The position numbers were made by a program, and so were the translations under genes. A stretch of DNA of 64,000 nucleotides from Glaciecola sp965658765 (lineage in GTDB: Bacteria > Pseudomonadota > Gammaproteobacteria > Enterobacterales > Alteromonadaceae), in contig CBFHTO010000008.1 of the NCBI GenBank assembly GCA_965658765.1, positions 1 through 64,000 on the forward strand. The letters are read 5' to 3'. Below are positions 8,816 to 17,649 of the stretch, one piece after another (the first letter of the stretch is position 1; every line of letters starts with the position of its first letter). The notes under the pieces are model-generated. The model was given only the letters and a program-made list of their open reading frames with translations, ran no database searches and was not told where the DNA came from.

Positions 8816-9797
8816 GAACAACCCCTCTTGATTCAACGGGGTTAACTTGCCCTTTATCGTTCCACTTATTAGAAGCATGTGACTGTCTAACTAGAGAATA
8901 TGCTCCACCAAGGCAACTAAAACTAGCCATTTGAAAGTTCAAATCGTCGGCGCATGTAATAGGGGGTTTTAATATTGAGCAATCAACACCCATCGCCTCT
9001 GATACCTTCTCGCATAGGAATTCCGTTTCCGGAGAGTCTAACTTTACCAATATTTTTTTTATGGGTGCCTGTCTTAACTGACTTTCAAAAAAGTCTATCG
9101 AGCGTTGTAATTGTACGCAAAGTGAATCGGTGATCCCCATCTCCAATTCCTGTTGAGAAAACGAGCCAATGTTTTCGAAACCGTTAAGCCGGCGGCTTAA
9201 AAATACCTGATTATCTTTAACGATGTTAAGTACAACCACTTCACCAAATTCTTGGACTAAAGTAATTACCGCATCTTCATCGTTTACAAGCTGTGCGCTG
9301 GCAAATTCTTCTACGCTAATTGTTTTTAAATCCAAATCTGCAGAGAAAATGATTTGACTGAATTTTTGTACTTCCTCCTTTGCGATGGCAACAGCAGTGA
9401 CCTTATTTTGACCAGCAATCTGAAGAGGCATGTCGACATAGTCATATACTAAAGGTAAGGCTGCTCCAAGTTGTTCATCAATAGACCACTTTAGGGCTTG
9501 GTAAACTTCTTCTTCAGCGACGTCAGGCTTATCCAATTGAAGAAGGCGATACCAATGGGAGGATAAAGTAAAGACACAAGGTGTGCCTTGCAAAGAATTT
9601 TGTTCAACATAAAGGGAAAGATCATGCTGCAGGTTTTTGTGTGAAAAACTTTCGTCCAATTGCCATAAGAGACCATCATTAGTTTGCTTCATTCCGCACA
9701 AAAGTACTTGGTCGGCAGTGCAAGCAAGACCAATTGCGTCAAAGCTAGAGCGTCCTCTAAACTTTGATTGTAAATACCGTTTCAAAGTAATTCGCAT
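8805..9797 (-). CDS. mshI: MSHA biogenesis protein MshI (PilM-like, actin-like fold)
   Basis: First gene of the MSHA operon in this window; a PilM/GspL-N-like cytoplasmic protein of 330 residues. The N-terminal FDAIGLACTADQVLLCGM and the later SLYVEQNSLQGTPCVFTL fit the actin-like fold that recruits PilN. ATG 9797 is the best start by similarity (MRITLKRYLQSKFRGR); an upstream in-frame start at 9854 has no obvious Shine-Dalgarno. The promoter for the operon should lie in the following gene-free stretch. Confidence 0.85.
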   Translation of the reverse strand: MRITLKRYLQSKFRGRSSFDAIGLACTADQVLLCGMKQTNDGLLWQLDESFSHKNLQHDLSLYVEQNSLQGTPCVFTLSSHWYRLLQLDKPDVAEEEVYQALKWSIDEQLGAALPLVYDYVDMPLQIAGQNKVTAVAIAKEEVQKFSQIIFSADLDLKTISVEEFASAQLVNDEDAVITLVQEFGEVVVLNIVKDNQVFLSRRLNGFENIGSFSQQELEMGITDSLCVQLQRSIDFFESQLRQAPIKKILVKLDSPETEFLCEKVSEAMGVDCSILKPPITCADDLNFQMASFSCLGGAYSLVRQSHASNKWNDKGQVNPVESRGVVHEN

Positions 9798-10224
9798 ATT
9801 CGTCAAAATTCCGTTACGTTTTGTTGTTGTACGTCGTATCGCGCTAACAAACACCGCAAAATATGAGATTCGGTAAAACCCTATTCAGACTTTTAGGTTC
9901 TTAACTCAAAAACATTATTTGTATTGTACGAAAATAAAGCAATAACTTTTCGTGTTGCTTCTAGCTTGATATCGGCTTTTTTTGTTTTTTGTTTAACAGA
10001 AATTAGTCAAAACTATTCTTTCGGCTAATTATAGGGACATAAAGTCTTGAAGGTCAAAACATTATTCGGATTATTCTCTAAAACGAAAAATAACAGAGCG
10101 GCCCTGTGTCCCATGCTTATCTTGCACCCATTTATGGGCGACTTCAGGTTTTTCTATTTATTTCACACAGCTAATTTGAAACCGAGGTGGCAGTTACTCT
10201 GAATTCTCTTTGTACTTATTTGCA

Positions 10225-10258
10225 TTGACACTCCTCAAAAAGCATTAAAAAGTGTCAA
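10225..10258. repeat. Inverted repeat TTGACACT-N18-AGTGTCAA
   Basis: Two perfect 8-base arms (10225-10232 and 10251-10258) with an 18-base AT-rich spacer lie in the mshI-ssb gap. It could be an operator or a hairpin in a transcript. It sits downstream of the ssb terminator in the ssb direction, and about 430 bases upstream of mshI. Function unknown. Confidence 0.4.
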
Positions 10259-10284
10259 CGTTATTAAGGATGGGGAAAATAAAA

Positions 10285-10308
10285 AAGGGCTTGTAAAAAC
10301 AAGCCCTT
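10285..10308 (-). terminator. Rho-independent terminator of ssb
   Basis: Perfect 10-bp stem AAGGGCTTGT / ACAAGCCCTT with a 4-base loop. On the minus strand it is followed by a T-rich run, 37 bases beyond the ssb stop. It separates ssb transcription from the downstream msh operon. Confidence 0.88.
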
Positions 10309-10344
10309 AATGATTTTTATCAACAGTTTTTATTTATGTATTCG

Positions 10345-10851
10345 TCAAAACGGTATGTCGTCACCATCATCAAATGAAATGTCCGGTTCATCCATTTTTG
10401 GGACTGGTTTAGGGACGTTTCCTTGCTGAGGTGGATTTTGAGGTCGACCTTGGTTGTTTTGAGGTCTATTGTTTTGCTGATAAGCACCCTGTTGCGAACC
10501 CTGGCCATCGCTTCTGCCCCCGCCAAGCATTTGCATATTATCTGCAATTATCTCTGTGGTATAACGGTCGTTCCCCTGTTGATCTTGCCATTTTCTTGTT
10601 TGCAATTTGCCTTCAACAAACACTTGAGAACCTTTTTTAAGATATTCGCCAGCAACCTCAGCTAAACGTCGATACATAGTCACTCTATGCCACTCTGTTC
10701 TCTCTTGCTGCTGACCTTGTTGGTCTTTCCAACTTTCACTCGTAGCAATACTCAAGTTTGCAACTGCATTACCATTTGGCATGTATCTGATTTCAGGATC
10801 ATTTCCTAAATTTCCAACTACAATTACTTTGTTAATACCTCTGGAGGCCAT
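10345..10851 (-). CDS. ssb: Single-stranded DNA-binding protein SSB
   Basis: SSB of 168 residues: an OB-fold domain (about 1-112; GINKVIVVGNLGNDPEIRYM at the start), a Gln/Gly/Asn/Pro-rich linker (about 113-150) and the acidic C-terminal tip ending DDGDDIPF that recruits partner proteins. It binds ssDNA as a tetramer in replication, recombination and repair. It lies beside uvrA with one MFS gene between, a common gammaproteobacterial order. I found no perfect CTGT-N8-ACAG LexA box upstream. Confidence 0.97.
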   Translation of the reverse strand: MASRGINKVIVVGNLGNDPEIRYMPNGNAVANLSIATSESWKDQQGQQQERTEWHRVTMYRRLAEVAGEYLKKGSQVFVEGKLQTRKWQDQQGNDRYTTEIIADNMQMLGGGRSDGQGSQQGAYQQNNRPQNNQGRPQNPPQQGNVPKPVPKMDEPDISFDDGDDIPF

Positions 10852-10940
10852 TATGTTTCCTTTACTATTTAATTTGGATTTTAAGCCATTTAGACAGTGG
10901 CTCTCGTTTAATCTTATGCGTTAGCTTAAATGTAAATGTT

Positions 10941-12302
10941 TTAAAGAAGTTGCTGCGCTTTGTAGAGGTCGAATCGCTTCGCATCGACTTTCAAATATAC
11001 TGCATTTTCTAACACATCAATCACAACCTCTTTTATACCGTCTAAGGCTTCTAATTGACGCTTTAGATCTACAGAACTTTGGTTAATTAATGAAGTCTGT
11101 TTGAGCTTTATAGTGACCCTTTTAACTTTTTCCACAGATTGCAAACCGCGTACGATTAAGCTTAACAAAAATAAAATTATTAAACACATTATAAATGCGG
11201 CCTCGAAAGAAAAATAGCTGTTCAAAAGCCCAGATAAAAGTCCTCCTAAAAAAGCACCAAAAAATTGGAAGCTAGCATAAAGGCCCATGGCACTGCCTTT
11301 TCGCCCTGCTGGTGACACTGAACTCACTAGTGCCGGCATTTTAGCTTCTAAAAAATTGAAACCACCGAAAAATAAAATACCTGCAATTACTAATCCAATC
11401 CAAGACGATGATTGGGTTAATAAAAGAACAAAAGCAGCAAGCATAAGCAATATAGCGATACGAAAACTTAGGCCTAATTGTAATTTCTCTGTTGCTCGTA
11501 TTAGCACAATTAGCACCAACATCGACGCTAATAGAATGTAGGAGTAGATTTCCCAATGTCCCGAAAGTGGTATACCCACGTTTTGTAATGCGACTGGAAT
11601 TTGAACAAAAAAACAGGTGATTAAAAGGTGAATGGACAGTACAGAAACATTTAATCTCCATAGTCGAGGGTCTTTTGCCAATCCACCAATTTGCTCTAAT
11701 CTAGGAAGCGCATCACCCGTGGGTTGGTCGTAACGACTGGACGGCACACCGACTAATAAAATGGGAACACACAACAAAGCTAAACCTGAAGTGATCAAGA
11801 AAATACCTTTTAACCCAAAATCAGTAGCGATTACCGGACCGAGTAATAAAGCCAGATAAAATGAAAAACCAATCGATATTCCAATGATTGCCATCACTTT
11901 TGTGCGCTGGGACTCTCTTGTAACATCTGACGCCAATGCCATAATCGCACCAGCAATCGCACCACTACCCTGTAATATACGCCCAATAGTAAGTAACCAC
12001 ATACTATCGGCTAACCCCGCAATAAGCGAGCCCAATGAAAATAAAATTAAGCCTATTACTATGATTGGTTTACGGCCAAACTTATCGCTAAGTACCCCCA
12101 GCGGTATTTGAAATATTGCTTGAGTAAGACCATATCCGCCGACCGCGAGACCGACCCATAACGGTGAATAATCAGGATACTCTAAAGCCGCCACAGCGAT
12201 TACGGGGATTACCATAAAGAGCCCTAGCATTCTCAGCACATAAATTGTTGCAAGCGATATGCCTGCCTGCCATTCGACTTTATTTAATGCTTCAGACGCC
12301 AT
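10941..12302 (-). CDS. MFS transporter, YajR-like with C-terminal YAM-type domain
   Basis: Major facilitator of 453 residues with 12 predicted membrane segments. The N-half carries motif A (GVLSDKFGRKP near residue 72). The last 65 residues form a soluble ferredoxin-like tail (SSVDLKRQLEALDGIKEVVI) matching the YAM domain that distinguishes E. coli YajR (454 residues) from other drug/proton antiporters. The substrate is unknown. It stands between ssb and uvrA; in many gammaproteobacteria an MFS gene occupies this slot. Intergenic DNA upstream carries four copies of the repeated motif. Confidence 0.85.
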   Translation of the reverse strand: MASEALNKVEWQAGISLATIYVLRMLGLFMVIPVIAVAALEYPDYSPLWVGLAVGGYGLTQAIFQIPLGVLSDKFGRKPIIVIGLILFSLGSLIAGLADSMWLLTIGRILQGSGAIAGAIMALASDVTRESQRTKVMAIIGISIGFSFYLALLLGPVIATDFGLKGIFLITSGLALLCVPILLVGVPSSRYDQPTGDALPRLEQIGGLAKDPRLWRLNVSVLSIHLLITCFFVQIPVALQNVGIPLSGHWEIYSYILLASMLVLIVLIRATEKLQLGLSFRIAILLMLAAFVLLLTQSSSWIGLVIAGILFFGGFNFLEAKMPALVSSVSPAGRKGSAMGLYASFQFFGAFLGGLLSGLLNSYFSFEAAFIMCLIILFLLSLIVRGLQSVEKVKRVTIKLKQTSLINQSSVDLKRQLEALDGIKEVVIDVLENAVYLKVDAKRFDLYKAQQLL

Positions 12303-12440
12303 TATTCCAACTTATTAAGAGCTTAGTGATTTGTTCGGGCGGCATTTTAAACCTTTCACACATATTTTCATAGCAAGTGTTCATAAGACATAAAAAGTAG
12401 ATGACTAGTTGAATCGTTACCTAGGCTTTAGAGAAATGAA

Positions 12441-12620
12441 TGTGGACAGTCAGCTTGTGATGAATTTGAGTCATGAAGGTTGACAGTCAGTGCATTGAAT
12501 AAGAGAAATAGGCTGTCTGCTTATTCGTTTTACAATCAAGTGGAAAAGAAGCGGGAAAGTGACTGTCCATTTCTTTGGGAATATTATTCTCCAATAGTCG
12601 CCGCTGCTTTGACTGTCCAC
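12441..12620. repeat. Cluster of four GTGACTGTCCAC-type motifs
   Basis: The divergent MFS-uvrA intergenic region (12303-12729) holds GGACAGTCA at 12444, GACAGTCA at 12482, TGACTGTCCAT at 12560 and TGACTGTCCAC at 12610: two in one orientation followed by two in the other. The two halves could pair as long-loop hairpins. No convincing gene is present; a short frame at 12480-12680 has no ribosome binding site and is built largely from these repeats. Confidence 0.8.
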
Positions 12621-12729
12621 TACCTTTTGATTGATCTGCTAATAGCGCCTAGCGTAAACAACACATTAATTTTTAATTAACTGTGGCATACTAGTTAATT
12701 ACTTTTTCTAAGGTCAATGTAATCGATTT

Positions 12730-15549
12730 ATGGACAAGATTGAAGTTCGCGGTGCCAGAACGCACAATTTGAAAAACATAGATATAATATTGCCGAGAGA
12801 CAAATTAGTTGTGATAACTGGTTTGTCAGGCTCAGGTAAATCGTCTCTAGCATTTGATACTTTGTACGCTGAGGGTCAAAGGCGATACGTTGAGAGCTTA
12901 TCTGCCTATGCGAGGCAGTTCCTTTCAATGATGGAGAAACCAGATGTTGATCATATTGAAGGTCTATCTCCAGCAATATCCATAGAACAAAAGTCTACGT
13001 CACATAACCCGCGTTCAACCGTCGGTACGATCACCGAAATTTATGATTATTTACGATTGCTTTACGCTCGAGTCGGAACACCTACCTGTCCTGACCACAA
13101 GGTGCCTTTAGATGCACAAACTATTAGTCAAATGGTAGACAAAGTACTTTCGATGGAAGAAGGTGCCAAACTTATGTTGCTTGCGCCTGTTGTTCAGGAG
13201 CGTAAAGGAGAGCATTTAAAAACACTAGAAATGCTTGCAGCACAAGGTTTTATCCGAGCAAGAATAGACGGAGAGGTCTGTGATTTATCGGATCCGCCAG
13301 ACTTAGATTTACGAAAAAAACACACAATTGAGGTCGTAGTAGACCGTTTTAAGGTTCGCGACGACCTTCAATTGAGACTCGCCGAATCGTTCGAAACCGC
13401 GTTAAATCTGTCTTCTGGCACCGCGAAGGTTGCATATATTGACGACCAAGACAAAGAGATTATTTTCTCAGCAAACTTTGCCTGCCCACATTGTGGATAC
13501 AGTATTACCGAACTCGAGCCAAGAATTTTCTCATTCAACAATCCAGCTGGCGCTTGTAAGACCTGTGACGGACTTGGAACTCGACAATTTTTTGACCCAA
13601 GCAGAGTAATTACAAATGATGAATTAAGCTTATCAGGAGGAGCGATTAGAGGTTGGGATAAGAGAAGTTATTATTATTTTCAAATGCTTATGTCTGTCGC
13701 AGAGCATTATGGATTTGATTTAACTGTACCTTTTTCAGAACTTGATGACGCAGCAAAAAAAATAGTTCTGAATGGCTCAGGAGGCGAAGCCATAAAGTTT
13801 CGATACATCAACGAGCGTGGTGACATTATGGAAAGAAAACACCCGTTTGAAGGGATCATTCCAAACATGGAGCGCCGCTATAAAGAAACTGAATCGAATA
13901 CGGTCAGAGAAGAACTCGGTAAATATCTTAGCCAACAACCGTGTTCTAGCTGCACTGGTTCACGCCTTAGGTTAGAAGCTCGAAATGTTTTTATTGCGGA
14001 AACTAATTTGCCATCAGTCTCCAGAATGTCAATTATTGAAGCATTTGATTTCTTCAAAAGCTTACAGCTCGATGGCCAAAAAGCGACTATTGCTGACAAG
14101 ATCCTAAAGGAAATAATGGATAGACTTCAATTTCTCGTGAATGTTGGTCTAAATTACTTAACCTTAGAACGCAGCGCCGACACTCTGTCGGGTGGTGAGG
14201 CACAAAGAATTCGACTTGCAAGCCAAATCGGTGCAGGTCTTGTAGGTGTGATGTATGTTCTGGATGAACCGTCGATTGGTCTGCATCAAAGAGATAACGA
14301 AAGATTGCTAAATACTCTAAGGCATTTACGGGACTTGGGAAACACAGTCATCGTTGTCGAACATGACGAAGACGCAATAAAAGAGGCCGATTACATTGTC
14401 GACATTGGTCCAGGAGCTGGCGTTCATGGTGGTCAGATTATCGCACAAGGAACGCTAGATGATATCAAAAATTCGCCTGATTCTCTGACAGGTAAATATT
14501 TAGCTGGTATTGAGAAAATTGAAGTGCCTCAACAACGGACAGTCACTAGTGACAAAAATTGGTTGACTTTGGTTGGCGCGACAGGCAACAACCTGCAAAA
14601 CGTAACCTTAAAGATTCCAACTGGTTTAATGACCTGCGTAACTGGCGTATCTGGGTCGGGCAAGTCTACATTAATTAATGACACCTTTTATAAGATTGCT
14701 CAAAGAGAGCTGAACCGAGCTACGGTCAACGAACCATCCCCATATATATCAATGACTGGTTTAGAACACCTAGATAAAGTAGTCGATATTGACCAAAGTC
14801 CAATAGGGCGAACTCCACGCTCAAATCCCGCGACTTACGCAGGTATTTTTACACCAATAAGAGAAATATTTGCGGGTACACAAGAGTCTCGCTCAAGAGG
14901 ATACAAGCCAGGAAGATTCAGCTTTAACGTAAAAGGAGGAAGGTGTGAAGCATGTCAGGGCGACGGGGTTATAAAAGTAGAAATGCATTTTTTACCTGAT
15001 GTTTACGTACCATGTGACGTATGCAAAGGCATGCGCTACAACAGAGTAACTCTTGAAATTCGCTATAAAAACAAAAATATACATGAAGTTCTAGAGATGA
15101 CTGTCGAAGATGCTAGAGAGTTTTTTGATGCTATACCCAGCATCTCTAGGAAATTACAAACATTAATGGATGTTGGTTTGTCATACATACGGCTTGGACA
15201 GTCAGCGACAACTTTATCCGGCGGCGAAGCGCAGCGCGTAAAATTAGCCAAGGAGTTGTCTAAAAGAGATACGGGACAGACTTTATATATTTTAGATGAG
15301 CCCACCACTGGACTGCATTTTCATGACATTAAACAACTTCTACATGTCCTACATAGGCTCCGCGACCACGGAAATACTGTTGTGGTCATAGAACACAATC
15401 TAGATGTTGTTAAAACAGCAGACTGGATTGTTGACTTAGGTCCTGAGGGAGGATCTGGAGGTGGATTGATCGTTGCACAAGGCACACCAGAGGACATCTG
15501 TAATGTTGAAAACTCCCACACTGGCCACTTCCTTAAGCACTTATTATAG
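12730..15549 (+). CDS. uvrA: UvrABC excinuclease subunit A
   Basis: UvrA, 939 residues, the DNA-damage recognition ATPase of nucleotide excision repair. Two ABC modules are complete: Walker A GLSGSGKSS (about 33) and GVSGSGKST (about 640), each followed by a signature (LSGGEAQRIRLA and LSGGEAQRVKLA). The first zinc module is at CPHCGYS (about 253) with CKTCDG; the second is CEACQGDG (about 740) with CDVCKGMR. A weak AAGGT lies 15-20 bases before ATG. The gene contains three copies of the TGACTGTC/GACAGTCA motif (14538, 15098 and 15197). No canonical LexA box was found upstream, unlike E. coli uvrA. Confidence 0.98.
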   Translation: MDKIEVRGARTHNLKNIDIILPRDKLVVITGLSGSGKSSLAFDTLYAEGQRRYVESLSAYARQFLSMMEKPDVDHIEGLSPAISIEQKSTSHNPRSTVGTITEIYDYLRLLYARVGTPTCPDHKVPLDAQTISQMVDKVLSMEEGAKLMLLAPVVQERKGEHLKTLEMLAAQGFIRARIDGEVCDLSDPPDLDLRKKHTIEVVVDRFKVRDDLQLRLAESFETALNLSSGTAKVAYIDDQDKEIIFSANFACPHCGYSITELEPRIFSFNNPAGACKTCDGLGTRQFFDPSRVITNDELSLSGGAIRGWDKRSYYYFQMLMSVAEHYGFDLTVPFSELDDAAKKIVLNGSGGEAIKFRYINERGDIMERKHPFEGIIPNMERRYKETESNTVREELGKYLSQQPCSSCTGSRLRLEARNVFIAETNLPSVSRMSIIEAFDFFKSLQLDGQKATIADKILKEIMDRLQFLVNVGLNYLTLERSADTLSGGEAQRIRLASQIGAGLVGVMYVLDEPSIGLHQRDNERLLNTLRHLRDLGNTVIVVEHDEDAIKEADYIVDIGPGAGVHGGQIIAQGTLDDIKNSPDSLTGKYLAGIEKIEVPQQRTVTSDKNWLTLVGATGNNLQNVTLKIPTGLMTCVTGVSGSGKSTLINDTFYKIAQRELNRATVNEPSPYISMTGLEHLDKVVDIDQSPIGRTPRSNPATYAGIFTPIREIFAGTQESRSRGYKPGRFSFNVKGGRCEACQGDGVIKVEMHFLPDVYVPCDVCKGMRYNRVTLEIRYKNKNIHEVLEMTVEDAREFFDAIPSISRKLQTLMDVGLSYIRLGQSATTLSGGEAQRVKLAKELSKRDTGQTLYILDEPTTGLHFHDIKQLLHVLHRLRDHGNTVVVIEHNLDVVKTADWIVDLGPEGGSGGGLIVAQGTPEDICNVENSHTGHFLKHLL

Positions 15550-15560
15550 GAAAGTTTTTT

Positions 15561-15959
15561 ATGTTTTCAGAATTATACACTGTGCGTTTTTATGAGACAG
15601 ACGCCTTGCAGCACGTTAGTAACACTGTATTAGTCGGATGGTTTGAGTCAGCGAGGATGCCGATTTTTAAAATGTTCACTCCAAATCTAAAGCTTGATAA
15701 CTGGCCATTGATTCTGGCCAATTACAATGTAGATTTTTTGGACCAGATATATATGCAACATAAAGTGGAAATACGCACTTGGATACAGTCTATTGGTAAC
15801 AGCTCATTTAAGACCTATCAGGAGTGTTGGCAGAATGAAACTTGCAAAGCAAAAGGAGAGACAATTCTTGTCCATTTTGATTACTCATCAAAAAAGTCTA
15901 AAAAAATTCCAGATACAATACGCAGCCAGTTAGAGATGCACCTTAATTCAACTAAGTAA
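15561..15959 (+). CDS. Acyl-CoA thioesterase, hotdog fold (YbgC/FadM type)
   Basis: Small hotdog protein of 132 residues starting 11 bases after uvrA, preceded by AGGAAAG. The N-terminal YETDALQHVSNTVLVGWFESAR corresponds to the YxTDxxGHVxNxxYxxYxExAR active-site region of the 4-hydroxybenzoyl-CoA/YbgC thioesterases, with the catalytic Asp at about residue 14. A thioester hydrolase of acyl-CoA is expected; the substrate cannot be told. Likely co-transcribed with uvrA. Confidence 0.8.
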   Translation: MFSELYTVRFYETDALQHVSNTVLVGWFESARMPIFKMFTPNLKLDNWPLILANYNVDFLDQIYMQHKVEIRTWIQSIGNSSFKTYQECWQNETCKAKGETILVHFDYSSKKSKKIPDTIRSQLEMHLNSTK

Positions 15960-15986
15960 TAGAAAACGGCGCTCTATCTTAAATAT

Positions 15987-16961
15987 CTAGTGAGATTTAA
16001 TACCGCCCTCTCGGCTGATCCAGTATTCATTTACAGCATTCTTTAGTTGCAGCTGTTTATCAACCGAAGAATCAAAGCTCGGTATAGCTGAATTTAGCAA
16101 AGTAACCTCGTTTAGCTGAATTCTCCTGAAAGCATTTTTCCAGAATGAATTTTCTGTACTTGTTTTTCGCTTTTTTTCTTCATAATTACTGTCGAAAGAC
16201 AGACTGGCGCGTCTTTTGGCTTTTTTTAGCAGTAAATAGTAGCTTTCAAAAGAAATAGGTAGCACGCTTTTTTCGTTAAATTCTGAAAATGGTGCTAATT
16301 GAATTTGCCTATCAAATCTTCGATATTTCAGTCTTCGATAAATACTTGTGTAAGGATAATCTTCTAACTCCTGAGATAGGCCAGCTTTTGTTGGGTTTAA
16401 ATCTACGTATGTCATACAAGAAAACAAAGCTTTATACGTAATTAATGCTTGAGAAACGTATCTGCTCTCCCAAAAGTGACCAGAGACACTGTCTTCGAAA
16501 TTTGCTCTCTTTGCAATGTATTCGTTTAAGCTCTTCATAAACCATCCTAAGTTGCAGAGCCTTAGCCTTAAATCCTCAATTCTTTTTTTTAAAAGAGTCG
16601 TTTGCTCATTATTAACAAGAGAATTATCCCTTTGTAAAAAGCCTCTCAGCATTTTGTCACCAGGATAAACCATTAGCCATCGGCTCGCGACCTCATCATG
16701 ATTGAAGTTTTTAGCTTTCGTCTCATCTAGGTGCAGTACAATATGAAAATGATTACTCATTATTGAATATGAACAAATATTGATGGAAAACGCATTCGCA
16801 AGCAATAATAAGCGCTTCTCTATCCATGCCCTACGATAACTATAGTCTTTACCTGAAATATGATCTTTGCCACATAAGAAAGACCGTCTCACGCAACGTG
16901 ACATAACATGATAAAACGGCGTAACACTTGTATTAACGAGCTGATGTCTTGGTAAAGGCAC
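15987..16961 (-). CDS. REP-associated tyrosine transposase (RAYT, Y1_Tnp/IS200-like)
   Basis: Protein of 324 residues from GTG 16961. This start is preferred over ATG 17000 because GGGAG precedes it by about six bases and the family N-terminus (PRHQLVNTSVTPFYHVMSR) follows. The HUH motif is visible as SNHFHIVLHL (about residue 70), with a preceding VRRSFLCG block typical of long RAYTs, and PTKAGL near the expected catalytic region. The C-terminal tail is basic. No IS200 ends, inverted repeats or target duplication flank it. These domesticated single-copy enzymes act on short palindromic REP elements. The densest cluster of the GTGACTGTCCAC motif surrounds this gene, with a perfect copy at 17081-17092, just upstream. 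Confidence 0.85.
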   Translation of the reverse strand: MPLPRHQLVNTSVTPFYHVMSRCVRRSFLCGKDHISGKDYSYRRAWIEKRLLLLANAFSINICSYSIMSNHFHIVLHLDETKAKNFNHDEVASRWLMVYPGDKMLRGFLQRDNSLVNNEQTTLLKKRIEDLRLRLCNLGWFMKSLNEYIAKRANFEDSVSGHFWESRYVSQALITYKALFSCMTYVDLNPTKAGLSQELEDYPYTSIYRRLKYRRFDRQIQLAPFSEFNEKSVLPISFESYYLLLKKAKRRASLSFDSNYEEKKRKTSTENSFWKNAFRRIQLNEVTLLNSAIPSFDSSVDKQLQLKNAVNEYWISREGGIKSH

Positions 16962-17080
16962 AATAATCTCCCTGAAATGAAGATATATAGTGTATTGCAT
17001 ACCTTCACTCTAGTGCACTGCACTAAAGCTCAGAATTATGGATTTTCGATAGTTTTATTGTGAAGGGAAAAAACATGTTA

Positions 17081-17092
17081 GTGACTGTCCAC
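17081..17092. repeat. Perfect GTGACTGTCCAC motif upstream of the RAYT gene
   Basis: A full 12-base copy lies 119 bases upstream of the transposase GTG and 66 bases downstream of the DUF3299 gene stop. Among dispersed copies in the window only those at 4116, 20019 and 24114 also match all 12 positions. Confidence 0.8.
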
Positions 17093-17158
17093 AAACAAGA
17101 CAGGGCCTAACAAGCTTAAACATCAGACAATTTTGAAAAACAGTGAGAGCGAGCTTGT

Positions 17159-17641
17159 TTATTCGAATAGTTCGACAGCTTGCCCAGTCATGCTGTAGCC
17201 AACCGATGCGATATCACCAGACCACCCCTTTGTCGAAAGTGTGCCTGTCACCCACACCGCATCATACAAATTATCTAGCGGAACACCCGTTTCAAATTTC
17301 ACATAAACGATTTGATTTGAAGGAGGCGGAGGAACGTGAACACATGCTCCAAAATACGGGACTAATAGAAACTCAGTGACCGAATCAGAATCGCCCTCTA
17401 AAGGCACAACAAAGCCTGGTATTTTTACTAACTGCTTATCTAAAGACTCAACTAGGGGCGCATTTGGCTCGACTTGAGACATATTTTGTGAATGCTCCAT
17501 TGATACGGGAGGCAACACATAACCTTCTGGGATCATTTCTTCCCAATACAATTCCTTTGGCTCAGAAGCAATGACTTGGTGATGGACAGTCACAAACAGT
17601 GAAGACAAAATAAAAAACAGCGATATTTTAAAATAAACCAT
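17159..17641 (-). CDS. DUF3299 periplasmic protein
   Basis: Secreted protein of 160 residues. An N-terminal signal peptide (about 1-25, ending VIAS) is followed by a Pro/Glu-rich stretch and the DUF3299 core: IPGFVVPLEG, FLLVPYFGACVHVPPPPSNQ and WVTGTLSTKG. The core contains one conserved Cys and His (GACVHVPPPP) that could bind metal; family function is unestablished. It starts eight bases after the fbp stop on the same strand, so co-transcription is likely. One motif copy (GGACAGTCAC at 17584) lies within the signal-peptide codons. Confidence 0.82.
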   Translation of the reverse strand: MVYFKISLFFILSSLFVTVHHQVIASEPKELYWEEMIPEGYVLPPVSMEHSQNMSQVEPNAPLVESLDKQLVKIPGFVVPLEGDSDSVTEFLLVPYFGACVHVPPPPSNQIVYVKFETGVPLDNLYDAVWVTGTLSTKGWSGDIASVGYSMTGQAVELFE

Positions 17642-17649
17642 ACTGCAAG

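Larger units (their letters stand above)
9798..10344. other. Gene-free region between mshI and ssb
   Basis: About 550 bases without a credible gene. It holds the upstream region of the msh operon, the ssb terminator, an inverted repeat TTGACACT/AGTGTCAA (10225-10258) and a 12-base near-palindrome CCCATTTATGGG (10127-10138). In V. cholerae this slot carries mshH/csrD; I see no remnant of its GGDEF or EAL motifs. No tRNA-like or CsrB-like series of GGA hairpins was apparent. Confidence 0.6.

Noticed and set aside
8150..8878. Continuous frame running through the Ns from the PilN-like gene into mshJ
   Set aside because: It depends on unknown bases; the real PilN-like gene ends in the gap and mshJ starts separately in another frame.
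12480..12680. Plus-strand frame of 66 residues upstream of uvrA
   Set aside because: No ribosome binding site, composition follows the repeated DNA motif, and no protein features.
15987..17000. Transposase gene as part of a complete insertion sequence
   Set aside because: No terminal repeats, target duplication or IS200 end hairpins were seen; sequence and context fit a domesticated REP-type enzyme.
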